Assembly (NCBI GenBank): GCA_903930345.1
Contig: CAIYYI010000032.1
Location: forward strand, 1-50,421
DNA: 50,421 nucleotides
Direction: 5' to 3'
Origin: an uncultured Verrucomicrobiota bacterium
GTDB taxonomy: Bacteria > Verrucomicrobiota > Verrucomicrobiia > Limisphaerales > CAIYYI01
Below are positions 1 through 7,602 of this stretch, in pieces. The notes below the pieces were generated by a model. It saw only the letters and a program-made list of their open reading frames with translations. It was not told the DNA's origin and did no database searches. Within the stretch, counting starts at the first letter, position 1, and each line of letters starts with the position of its first letter. The position numbers and the translations under genes were made by a program.

Positions 1-1
1 A

Positions 2-169
2 AATCTTTTTTCTCGCCAGATGTTCCAATATCGCGTATGAGCTTCCCACTGAATAGTTTATGCTGCGTTCAGAAAAATGGCTCAAGACCGCCAACTCAGT
101 CAGGTCGTTGGCCTCAATTTCATTGTAAAACCCGATGAAGCAACAGCCCTTTGATAGGAGTAAGCACGT
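2..169 (-). other. Left-edge open frame, doubtful partial gene
   Basis: A minus-strand frame is open from about 169 to the left edge. Its translation has a protein-like stretch (EANDLTELAVLSHF, then a short helix-like segment ending LARKK). It has no ATG in frame before it meets the divergent nuclease gene, so it is either a gene starting at an unusual codon or chance. On the plus strand the region carries nothing convincing; a 24-codon frame from 77 overlaps the next gene start and is probably noise. Confidence 0.15.
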
Positions 170-782
170 CTATCGCAATGACGCATTCGCAGAACTTGTA
201 AAAGACGCCATCAGGTTTTTCAGTGGCACCCCCATCCAAACGCTCCCACCCGCAGAAACTTTTCTGGGCACAGGCGTTTATGCCCTGTACTACACAGGCA
301 AAAACCCCATCTACAAACCTTACGCGGAACTGAATCGGCTCGCATACGCGGCCGCCATTTACGTAGGCAAGGCTGTTCCCACAGGCTGGCGGCAGGCCCG
401 GTCCTCGGATGATCCTCTAAACCAGTCGCGGGAATTGTGCAACCGGTTGCGTCAACATGCACGGAGCATCAGCGCCACCCCCGATCTGGTACCCGCCGAC
501 TTCATGTGCCGGTTCGTTATTTTTGAGCACGCCGGTTCGGACATGATCGGGACAATTGAGGCGGCACTCATCAAGCTGCACCGACCATTGTGGAACTCGG
601 CGTTGGATGGGTTTGGCAATCACGACCCCGGCAGGGGTCGATATCAGCAGGCCCGGTCAGATTGGGATGTGGTCCATCCCGGCCGCAGTTGGGCACTGAA
701 GTGTAAGGGGATTCCGCGCAAGCGGCCCGCCATTCTGGCGGACATCGCCAATCACTTAAACACACTTTCAGTCGGACTGTGA
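135..782 (+). CDS. Eco29kI-family type II restriction endonuclease (GIY-YIG)
   Basis: Site-specific double-strand DNA endonuclease of the GIY-YIG superfamily, 215 residues, the usual size for Eco29kI (about 214). The GIY half reads GVY at 47-49 and the YIG half YVG at 76-78. Arg104, His108, Glu142 (in GTIEAALI) and Asn154 follow. From memory, these match in position the active-site residues Y49, Y76, R104, H108, E142 and N154 studied in Eco29kI. Eco29kI cuts CCGCGG, but the specificity here cannot be read from sequence. The gene overlaps the methyltransferase by 4 bp (GTGA), so the two are co-transcribed and probably translationally coupled. Its base composition is less GC-rich than the following secreted-protein genes, consistent with transfer. 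No controller (C) gene is visible. Confidence 0.9.
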   Translation: MKQQPFDRSKHVYRNDAFAELVKDAIRFFSGTPIQTLPPAETFLGTGVYALYYTGKNPIYKPYAELNRLAYAAAIYVGKAVPTGWRQARSSDDPLNQSRELCNRLRQHARSISATPDLVPADFMCRFVIFEHAGSDMIGTIEAALIKLHRPLWNSALDGFGNHDPGRGRYQQARSDWDVVHPGRSWALKCKGIPRKRPAILADIANHLNTLSVGL

Positions 783-2044
783 AATCCTTGGAGATATTTT
801 CCGGCACCGGCGGTCTGGCAAAAGGCCTTGAGATTGCCGGCTTTGAACACAGCGCGTTTGTGGAGTTCAACCGGGATGCCTGCGCTTCACTCCGCCGCAA
901 TTTTGACCCCGCCAAGGTTTTCGAAGGCGATATCCGCAGTTTTGACTTCCACCAATTGGCCGACATTGATGTGGTTGCAGGTGGGCCTCCCTGCCAGCCG
1001 TTTTCCCTGGGCGGGAAGCACGGAGCGAACAATGACAATCGGGACATGTTTCCCCACGCGATCAAGGCGATTGAAACGTTGAAACCGAAGGCGTTTGTCT
1101 TTGAAAACGTGAAGGGCTTACTGCGGGAATCGTTCGCGGATTATTTCCGCTACATCATTCTCCGCCTGACCTACCCGGATGCCCAACCGGCTGTGGGGAT
1201 GGCGTGGCAGGATCACTGCAAATCGCTGGCGAAAATCAATTTTGACAAATACTCCGGCATTAAATACCGCGTGCAGTACAAATTGCTGGACGCAGCTGAT
1301 TACGGTGTGCCGCAATGCCGCGAGAGGGTGGTGATTGTCGGGATCAGGTCGGACCTTGGCACCATCTGGAAATACCCAACGCCCACCCACAGTGAAGAGC
1401 GGCTGCTCTGGGATAAATTTGTGACGGGTTCCTATTGGGATCGCCACAGGGTGCCGGTGGCACTCCGTGAGGTTTGCCGCAGCAGCTTGCTGACACAGGT
1501 CAACAGCATGCGCCACACCTTTGACTTCTTTGAGCCGGAGCTGCAACCGTGGCGGACGGTTCGTGATGCGCTGGCCAATGTGCCTGATCCTTGCTCTGCT
1601 CACGGCATTGCCGACCACATTTTTCGTGGCGGGGCGCGGACGTATGCAGGCCATACCGGCAGCGATATTGACTGGCCCGCAAAAACCGTGAAAGCGGGCG
1701 GGCACGGTGTCCCAGGCGGCGAGAACATGATGCGGTTTCGCGACGGGACGGTTCGCTACTTCACCGTTTATGAGGCCAAGCTCATCCAGACTTTTCCTGC
1801 GGAATTTGTGATTCTCGGTGCCTGGGGCGAGGCGCTTCGGCAGATTGGCAACGCCGTTCCTGTAGCGCTTGGTGAGCAGATCGGTCGCGCCCTCTTTCAG
1901 AAAATTGCCCCGCTGTTCGCTGGCCGGAAGCGTCCGGCAGTTCACTCACCGCAGGGTGGGTTGACTTACCCCATTGCGCAACCAGAGCCCGCGCTGGCTC
2001 TCTTGGAAAAAGCATCTGCAGGCAGTGGTCCGCGAGAGGGGTAG
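779..2044 (+). CDS. DNA (cytosine-5-)-methyltransferase of the R-M pair
   Basis: Protects host DNA from the upstream nuclease by transferring a methyl group from S-adenosylmethionine to C5 of cytosine. The 421-residue protein has the ordered C5-MTase motifs: SAM-binding FSGTGG (7-12), the catalytic GGPPCQPFS with Cys72, FENV (108-111), the QCRERVVIVG motif, a variable target-recognition stretch, and RQIGNAVP near the C terminus. It starts at GTG inside the nuclease stop codon, which favours coupled synthesis. Typical C5 enzymes of type II systems are 330-430 residues, so it appears complete. About 125 bp without recognisable genes follow it. Confidence 0.93.
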   Translation: MKSLEIFSGTGGLAKGLEIAGFEHSAFVEFNRDACASLRRNFDPAKVFEGDIRSFDFHQLADIDVVAGGPPCQPFSLGGKHGANNDNRDMFPHAIKAIETLKPKAFVFENVKGLLRESFADYFRYIILRLTYPDAQPAVGMAWQDHCKSLAKINFDKYSGIKYRVQYKLLDAADYGVPQCRERVVIVGIRSDLGTIWKYPTPTHSEERLLWDKFVTGSYWDRHRVPVALREVCRSSLLTQVNSMRHTFDFFEPELQPWRTVRDALANVPDPCSAHGIADHIFRGGARTYAGHTGSDIDWPAKTVKAGGHGVPGGENMMRFRDGTVRYFTVYEAKLIQTFPAEFVILGAWGEALRQIGNAVPVALGEQIGRALFQKIAPLFAGRKRPAVHSPQGGLTYPIAQPEPALALLEKASAGSGPREG

Positions 2045-2169
2045 CCCGGGTTTCGTCTGGATTTGTGAAGCGAAATTCCAATCAGCCGACAAAGCGCAAT
2101 GTATAGGTTCGCGGGTGAAAAGAATAGCGTCGCATCTTTCCCGCCGGTTTGTGTACCCTGGGGGCGGCC

Positions 2170-2790
2170 ATGAATCCGCAGTCCAACACGAAGATCCGGG
2201 ACGGCGCACCCGGGTATCAGCACACCGGCTGGCGCACCGGCGGTCGGTGTCCGCCGAAGCTGCCTGCCGCCTTTCCGCTGGCCTGCCGCCAGGTGGGGGT
2301 GCCCCCCTCGCGCCGGGTGCTAGTGGTGCGGCCGGCCTGGCAGTCCATGGACCTGTTTGAGTTCCGGTCCGGGCAGCCGGTCTTTCGCCGCTCGTTTCTG
2401 GTCTCCACCTCCCGTTTCGGCCTGGGGCAGGTGGAAAACTCCCGCCGCACCCCGCTGGGCCTGCACCGGGTCGCGCGCAAGGTGGGGGCGGGCTGGCCGG
2501 TGGGCACGGCGTTTGTCAGCCGCCAGCCGGTGGGGTTCACCTGGCAGGGGCGGCCGGAGGCGGCCATTGTCCACCGCATCCTTTGGCTGGAAGGCCTGGA
2601 GCCGGGCCATAATCGCGGGGGGGCCGTGGATACCTTCCGCCGCTACATTTACATCCACGGCTTCGGGGATGAGACCACCCTGGGCCGGCCGCAATCGTGC
2701 GGCTGCATCCACGTGGCGGGCAGCGATCTGCTGCCGCTTTTTGACTTGCTGCCGGAGGGAACCCTGGTCTGGATTACCGCCAACCCATGA
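2170..2790 (+). CDS. L,D-transpeptidase-like (YkuD domain) protein
   Basis: Predicted peptidoglycan cross-linking or protein-attaching enzyme with a cysteine nucleophile. The ATG at 2170 is preferred over an upstream in-frame TTG at 2149; it gives 206 residues. The C-terminal half carries the YkuD signature: HRILWLEG (135-142), His163-Gly164 in YIHGFGD, and SCGCIH at 176-181 with Cys179 as the likely nucleophile. The residue before the usual Gly-Cys pair is Cys instead of the common His/Arg/Gly. The N-terminal 50 residues are proline- and arginine-rich and show no clear signal peptide, so export is unproven; a cytoplasmic or differently exported enzyme remains possible. The stop overlaps the next start (ATGA), linking it to the secreted PQQ-propeller protein. 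Confidence 0.82.
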   Translation: MNPQSNTKIRDGAPGYQHTGWRTGGRCPPKLPAAFPLACRQVGVPPSRRVLVVRPAWQSMDLFEFRSGQPVFRRSFLVSTSRFGLGQVENSRRTPLGLHRVARKVGAGWPVGTAFVSRQPVGFTWQGRPEAAIVHRILWLEGLEPGHNRGGAVDTFRRYIYIHGFGDETTLGRPQSCGCIHVAGSDLLPLFDLLPEGTLVWITANP

Positions 2791-5700
2791 ACTGCCGCCC
2801 TATGCAACAACTGTGGAACCTGGTCCTGGGACTCCTCTGCCTGTGGGGGGCTGGGACCCTGACCGCCGCGCCGGGCGAACTGCGGTGGGAATTTCCGGTG
2901 GGAGCCACCGTCCAATCCTCCCCCGCCATCGGCCCGGATGGCACGATTTACTTCGGGGCGGACAACGGCCTGGTGTATGCCCTGGACCCCCAGGGGAAAA
3001 AGAAGTGGGAGCTGGCCACCGGCGGCGCCGTGGTGGCCTCCGTGGCGGTCGGGGCGGATGGCACGGTGTATATCGCCTCCACGGATCGCATCATTTACGC
3101 CCTGAACCCGGATGGCTCGGAAAAATGGCGGCTCATGCCGGGCAGCGGGATGCTTTCCTCCCCGGCGCTCGGGCCGGACGGCGTCCTTTACGTCGGCTCG
3201 GTGTTCAACCGGTTCTTTGCCCTGGACACCCGGGGGCTAACCCGCTGGGAGTTTCCCACTCAGGGCAATCTGGTCTCCTCCGCCGCCGTGGGGGCGGATG
3301 GCACGCTGTACATCGGCTGCTGGGACACCAATTTCTACGCCATCACCCCGGAGGGGGCGCGCAAGTGGGTGTATAAGGCCGAGGATCGGATCAGCTCCTC
3401 CCCGGCCATCAACAGCGACGGCACCCTCTATTTCGGGGCCTTTGACAAATACCTCTACGCGATCAGCCCGGAGGGCGAACGCCTCTGGGATTACGCCACG
3501 GGCGAGGCGGTGCGGGGCTCGCCCGTGATCACCCCGGACGGGCTGGTCCTCGTCGGGTCGGACGATGGCCTCCTGCACGCCGTCTCCGCGCGCGGCACCC
3601 GGCGCTGGGTGTTTGCCACCGAGGGATTTGTCCGCTCCACCCCGGCCATCGCGGCGGATGGGACGATTTACTTCGGCTCCTACGACGGCAAGCTGTACGC
3701 CCTGGGTGCCGATGGCGCCAAACGGTGGGAGTTCGCCACTGCGGGCTATGTTTCCGGCTCCCCGGCCATCGGCGCGGATGGCACGGTCTGTTTCGGCTCT
3801 TGGGATAAAAAGTTCTACGCGCTCGCGGGCACGGCCCCCCTGGCGAGTTCCCCCTGGCCGACCTTCCGCCAGAATGCCCGGCGCACCGGTTCCCTGGCAC
3901 CGGAGAAGCGGGCGGGCCATCCCCCACCCTCGGCACCGGTTTCCCCACCCGTGGTCACGGCTCCGGCCACCAATACGCTGACGTTGCCCCCGGTGCGCCC
4001 CGTGGTGGAGGCGCGCGTTTCGGCCATCACCCGGAGCAATTCCCTGCCCATCAAATCCGCCTGGGACGACCGGGTGCGACCCACCGTGACCATCCAGACC
4101 CCGGCGGCCAATGCCCGGCTTGAGAAGGGGTTGGTGAGCGTGGCGGGCACCGCCCGGGACAATGAGGGGCTGGCGCGGGTGGAGTACCGGGTCAACGGCG
4201 GCCCGGTGGATATTGCGGAGGGCAAGGGCAATTGGGAGGCCCGGGTGCGGTTGGTGCCGGGCAACAATGTGGTGGAGGCGCGCAGCGTGGATTTGGCGGG
4301 CAACGAGTCCGATTGGGCAAACCGCTCGTTTCAGCGCGTGGTGACCAGCCCGCTCTTTGTGCGGGTCAACGGCCAGGGAAGTATCAACCCCAACCTGGCC
4401 GGGGAAAGCCTGGAGGTCGGCCGGTCGTACACCCTCACGGCGGCGCCGGCCAAAGGCTTCGTGTTTGGTGGTTGGACCGGGGCGGTGTCCTCGGCCAGCG
4501 CCCGCCTCTCCTTCGTCATGCAGACCAATCTGGTGCTCACCGCCAACTTTGTTCCGCGCCAGCCAGAGAAGCCCCCCGTGGCCACCCCCCCGGCCGTCGT
4601 CCCGCCTGTGGTCAAGCCGGAGCCGCCCCCCAAAACGGCGCGTGTTACGGTGCAGGTGGATGTGCGGGTGACCGGGGAGGGGCGGGTGACGCCCGATCTG
4701 GCCGGGCGTGCGTTGACGCCGGGCAAAACCGTGACGCTCACGGCCAAGCCCGCGCCGGGTTTCTCGTTCCGGGGTTGGTCGGGCGGGGTGGAGGCGCGGT
4801 CCACCGAACTGGTGCTCACCGTGGCAAGCAACCTGGTGGTGCAGGCAAATTTTGCCCCCAACCCGTTCCAGCCACACCAGGGTGAATACTCGGGCCTGCT
4901 CCAGGACACGAATCAACCGAGCCACGCCACCAGCGGGGCGATCCTGCTGACCGTGAATGCGGAGGGGGGTTGGAAGGGAAGCATTGAGTGGGCGGGCGAG
5001 ACGGAGCTGCTGGGCGGCCGGTTTGACGCCGATGGCTGGTGCCAGTTGGCAGTGAAGAATTACCGGCGGAGCCCGGGGGTGCTGACGCTGCAGTTGGACC
5101 TGGCCGGCCAGACCGGCCAGATCGCGGGCAAATACGTCGAAGGTGCGCAGAGTGTGGCGCTGCTGGCGGACCGCTGCGTTTTCGACGCGCGCAAACACCC
5201 CGCCCCTTGGGCCGGCCGATACACCCTGATCCTGGCCGCCCCCAAAGAGGAGACCAACGCGGGCGGGGATGGCTTTGCCACCGTCACCGTCAGCCCCTCC
5301 GGCGCCGTCACGCTCGCCGGGCAACTGGGCGGGGGCAGCACCTTCAGCGTGGAGTCCAGCCTGTCGCGCGAGGGGGTGGCGGCCATCTACACGCCGCTGG
5401 AGGGCGGCCAGGGCTCCTTGGGCGGCTGGCTCACCTTCACCAATGGCCACAGCGACATCGTCGGCACGCTGCTGTGGCATCCGGCGGCGGGCGGAACGCG
5501 GCGGCTGCGCGTGGCCGGTTCCACTTATGTCGCGCCCCCGGCGGGGGGCGCGGTGCTGGCGGGCCATCGCTTTGTGCTGGCGCTGAGTCAGGGCGGCCTA
5601 CCGGACCTGGCGGCCAACCTGCTCCGGTTGGACCCGGGCAACAAGGTGTTGATCGAGTTCAGCGAGGTGAAGCTCGCCCTGAGCTTCAACCGGGAAACCG

Positions 5701-5864
5701 GCCAGTTCAGCGGCAGCTTCATCCATCCGGACACGCAGCGGCTGACCTCCTTCCAAGGGGTGGTGTTGCAGAAGCAGAACTGGGGATCAGGCTATTTCCT
5801 CTCCAAAGAGCGCAGCGGCCTGGTGTTCCTGGGGCCGGATAAAGGGGAGACCCCGGCCAATTGA
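2787..5864 (+). CDS. Secreted PQQ-type beta-propeller protein with InlB-like repeats
   Basis: A 1025-residue exported protein of unknown role. A signal peptide covers about residues 1-28 (a start at Met6 is equally likely). Residues 30-355 hold eight PQQ/BamB-type blades, each with a DGTIYFG-like strand and a YALDPQG-like turn, closed by WPTFRQNARRTG. Then come a proline-rich linker, a bacterial Ig-like domain (about 430-515), and two divergent InlB B-repeats with F-GGWTG and FRGWSGG signatures (about 520-590 and 620-690). The last 300 residues end in a module with FSGSF and FQGVVLQKQ, a pattern I recall from other Verrucomicrobiota surface proteins. No lipobox or PEP-CTERM signal is present. 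It is coupled to the L,D-transpeptidase gene upstream, so attachment to or work on the cell wall is a reasonable guess only. Confidence 0.85.
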   Translation: MNCRPMQQLWNLVLGLLCLWGAGTLTAAPGELRWEFPVGATVQSSPAIGPDGTIYFGADNGLVYALDPQGKKKWELATGGAVVASVAVGADGTVYIASTDRIIYALNPDGSEKWRLMPGSGMLSSPALGPDGVLYVGSVFNRFFALDTRGLTRWEFPTQGNLVSSAAVGADGTLYIGCWDTNFYAITPEGARKWVYKAEDRISSSPAINSDGTLYFGAFDKYLYAISPEGERLWDYATGEAVRGSPVITPDGLVLVGSDDGLLHAVSARGTRRWVFATEGFVRSTPAIAADGTIYFGSYDGKLYALGADGAKRWEFATAGYVSGSPAIGADGTVCFGSWDKKFYALAGTAPLASSPWPTFRQNARRTGSLAPEKRAGHPPPSAPVSPPVVTAPATNTLTLPPVRPVVEARVSAITRSNSLPIKSAWDDRVRPTVTIQTPAANARLEKGLVSVAGTARDNEGLARVEYRVNGGPVDIAEGKGNWEARVRLVPGNNVVEARSVDLAGNESDWANRSFQRVVTSPLFVRVNGQGSINPNLAGESLEVGRSYTLTAAPAKGFVFGGWTGAVSSASARLSFVMQTNLVLTANFVPRQPEKPPVATPPAVVPPVVKPEPPPKTARVTVQVDVRVTGEGRVTPDLAGRALTPGKTVTLTAKPAPGFSFRGWSGGVEARSTELVLTVASNLVVQANFAPNPFQPHQGEYSGLLQDTNQPSHATSGAILLTVNAEGGWKGSIEWAGETELLGGRFDADGWCQLAVKNYRRSPGVLTLQLDLAGQTGQIAGKYVEGAQSVALLADRCVFDARKHPAPWAGRYTLILAAPKEETNAGGDGFATVTVSPSGAVTLAGQLGGGSTFSVESSLSREGVAAIYTPLEGGQGSLGGWLTFTNGHSDIVGTLLWHPAAGGTRRLRVAGSTYVAPPAGGAVLAGHRFVLALSQGGLPDLAANLLRLDPGNKVLIEFSEVKLALSFNRETGQFSGSFIHPDTQRLTSFQGVVLQKQNWGSGYFLSKERSGLVFLGPDKGETPAN

Positions 5865-5871
5865 TCAGGCT

Positions 5872-6510
5872 TCACCCCCGGGCGGCCTGCACAAAGGCCC
5901 GCATGCGGTCCGGATCCTTGCGGCCCGGGGCCGACTCCACCCCGCTGGAAACATCCACCGCCCAGGGCTGCGCCTGCGCGATGGCTTCCCTCACATTGCC
6001 CGGGGTCAATCCACCGGCCAGGATGATCCAGGGGTTGCGCGCGCGGGCGGCGGCGGCCAGGGCCCAATTGAACACCGCCCCTGTGCCGCCCACTTGGCCG
6101 GGCACATAGCTGTCCAGCAGCCAGGCCATGCCTTCATACGGCGCGCATGCCGCCACCGAATCCGCATCCTTGATGCGGAAGGCGCGGCAGGTCGGCAGGC
6201 CGAAGGAGCGGCAGAAGTCGGGCGTCTCCGCCCCGTGGAATTGCAGCGCGTTCAGGCCGGCGGCCGCAATGGTCGCGCGCACCTCCCCGGCCGGGGCATC
6301 CACAAACACCCCCACGCGCGCCACAAAGGGCGGCAGGGCGCGGATGATCTCCGCAGCAGCCTCCAGGGTAACATAACGGGTGCTGGGCCGGTAGAACATG
6401 AAGCCCAGGGCATCCGCCCCCGCCGCCACCGCCGCCAGGGCGTCGGCCGGGGTGGTGAGCCCGCAAATTTTCACCCGCGTGCGGGGGTTCATGGGTGTCG
6501 GGGCGGTCAT
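5872..6510 (-). CDS. trpF: Phosphoribosylanthranilate isomerase
   Basis: Third enzyme of tryptophan synthesis from chorismate: converts N-(5-phosphoribosyl)anthranilate to the carboxyphenylamino-deoxyribulose phosphate, in the cytoplasm. The 212-residue TIM barrel begins VKICGLT with the catalytic Cys, carries ALQFHG, the catalytic Asp in LLDSYVPG, the phosphate loop GGTGAVFNW, ILAGGLTPGNV and VDVSSGVES. All expected TrpF motifs are present and the length is normal. The start at 6510 overlaps the stop of the secreted nuclease-fold gene (ATGA), so the two are co-transcribed; a start at 6492 is possible. No other trp genes are nearby. It converges on the PQQ-propeller gene with a gap of only 7 bp. 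Confidence 0.95.
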   Translation of the reverse strand: MTAPTPMNPRTRVKICGLTTPADALAAVAAGADALGFMFYRPSTRYVTLEAAAEIIRALPPFVARVGVFVDAPAGEVRATIAAAGLNALQFHGAETPDFCRSFGLPTCRAFRIKDADSVAACAPYEGMAWLLDSYVPGQVGGTGAVFNWALAAAARARNPWIILAGGLTPGNVREAIAQAQPWAVDVSSGVESAPGRKDPDRMRAFVQAARG

Positions 6511-7436
6511 TTGTCCTGGGCGGTGATCGTCACCAGCACGGGGCGGTGGTCCGAGGCCACGCCCCAGTTCGGCAGGGCCAGCACGTGGCTCTCGTTGGTC
6601 ACCCATTCGCGCGCCATACCGGCGCTGAGGAGGATGTAATCAATCCGGCTGTAGGTGTCTTCCTTGCCGAAAAAATGGGTCCAGGCGATGTTGCGCGGGT
6701 CCCAGCGGGGGTTGCTGGAGGGGGTGTTGTCCCCGTTGCGCTCCGCCGGCCGGGTGTCCACCAGGCCCGTGGCGGCACCCCGCCGACCCAGGATCGCGCG
6801 GGTGGAGCGGGCATCCTTGGTGTCGTTAAAATCGCCCATCACGGCCAGGTTCACCTGCGGGTTGGCCTTCAGCCGCTCGTCAATCTTCTCGCGCAGCTGC
6901 AGCGCCTCCTGCTCGCGCATCTCCGCCTCGTCCGCCTCGGCGATGGTGCGCTTGGATTTGAGGTGGCAGTTGAAGAGCGTGAACCGGTATTGGGGGGACA
7001 CCTGGATATCGATCTCGCCAAAGCCGCGGCTGGTGGTGAAGCGTTTGCCGGCCAGCAGGTAGGTGAGGTTGGTGTGCGAACGCCGCGCGATGATCGGGAA
7101 CCGGCTGAGCACGGCCACGTGGATGTTGGTGTCCCAGCCCGTCACAAACTCGTGATGCGGCAGGTCCAGCCCCTGTGCCTTCAACGAGGCCTGCAATTCG
7201 CGCAGTGCGCTCAGCGCCCCCATCTCCTCCACCGCTAGGACGTCCGGCTTCAGGGCCAGGAGGCTTTCCCGGATCTTGGCCCGCGCCTCGGCGCTCTTCA
7301 CCGGCCGGTCGCCCGCCTCGGTGTCGATGTAGTTTTCCAGGTTGTAGGTCACCAGCCGGAAGCTCTCGGCGGCCGGGAGGACCGTCGCGGTCGCCAGGGC
7401 GACGGCGGCGAGCGCGATCATGCGTCGGAACATCAT
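6507..7436 (-). CDS. Secreted endonuclease/exonuclease/phosphatase-family protein
   Basis: Metal-dependent phosphodiesterase fold (DNase I-like), 309 residues from the ATG pair at 7436/7433. A signal peptide is evident (MMFRRMIALAAVALATA, then Ala-rich to about residue 23), so it is exported. Fold motifs in order: LVTYNLENY with the metal-ligand Asn/Glu region, DVLAVEEM, FTLFNCHLKS, VMGDFNDT with the Asp-x-Asn pair, SRIDYILLS and the terminal ASDHRPVLV with the catalytic Asp-His. The substrate (nucleic acid, phospholipid or another phosphoester) cannot be decided. It is the first gene of a two-gene unit with trpF, an unusual partnership that may reflect convenience of position. Confidence 0.88.
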   Translation of the reverse strand: MMFRRMIALAAVALATATVLPAAESFRLVTYNLENYIDTEAGDRPVKSAEARAKIRESLLALKPDVLAVEEMGALSALRELQASLKAQGLDLPHHEFVTGWDTNIHVAVLSRFPIIARRSHTNLTYLLAGKRFTTSRGFGEIDIQVSPQYRFTLFNCHLKSKRTIAEADEAEMREQEALQLREKIDERLKANPQVNLAVMGDFNDTKDARSTRAILGRRGAATGLVDTRPAERNGDNTPSSNPRWDPRNIAWTHFFGKEDTYSRIDYILLSAGMAREWVTNESHVLALPNWGVASDHRPVLVTITAQDK

Positions 7437-7522
7437 GTGGGGAATGTTCCGCAAGCCGCCGGGAAAAGCAATCCTCCGCTGCGCCCTCGCCCGGATACGG
7501 GTTCCATGGTGCAAACCCCCGG

Positions 7523-7551
7523 TTGCGGCTTGGGGAAATCCGGATTATGTT
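7523..7551 (+). promoter_or_regulatory. Candidate promoter of the GH42-like gene
   Basis: TTGCGG and TATGTT are separated by 17 bp, giving a predicted start of transcription near 7558 and a leader of about 45 nt. No Shine-Dalgarno-like sequence precedes the ATG at 7603. Confidence 0.35.
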
Positions 7552-7602
7552 GATCCGCAGAGCCAAACTAGAGCAGCCAACTTAAACCGGCATCCGTTCA
7601 TT

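Noticed and set aside
77-153. A 24-codon plus-strand frame overlapping the start of the nuclease gene, as a possible leader or controller peptide
   Set aside because: It is far shorter than known controller proteins, has no helix-turn-helix pattern and no ribosome binding site.
3237-5567. A 776-codon minus-strand frame opposite the PQQ-propeller gene; similar long frames at 17799-21119, 21138-23831 and 29223-31559
   Set aside because: They are antisense shadows of GC-rich genes with strong plus-strand domain evidence; their translations are Arg/Gly/His-rich and lack any family motif.
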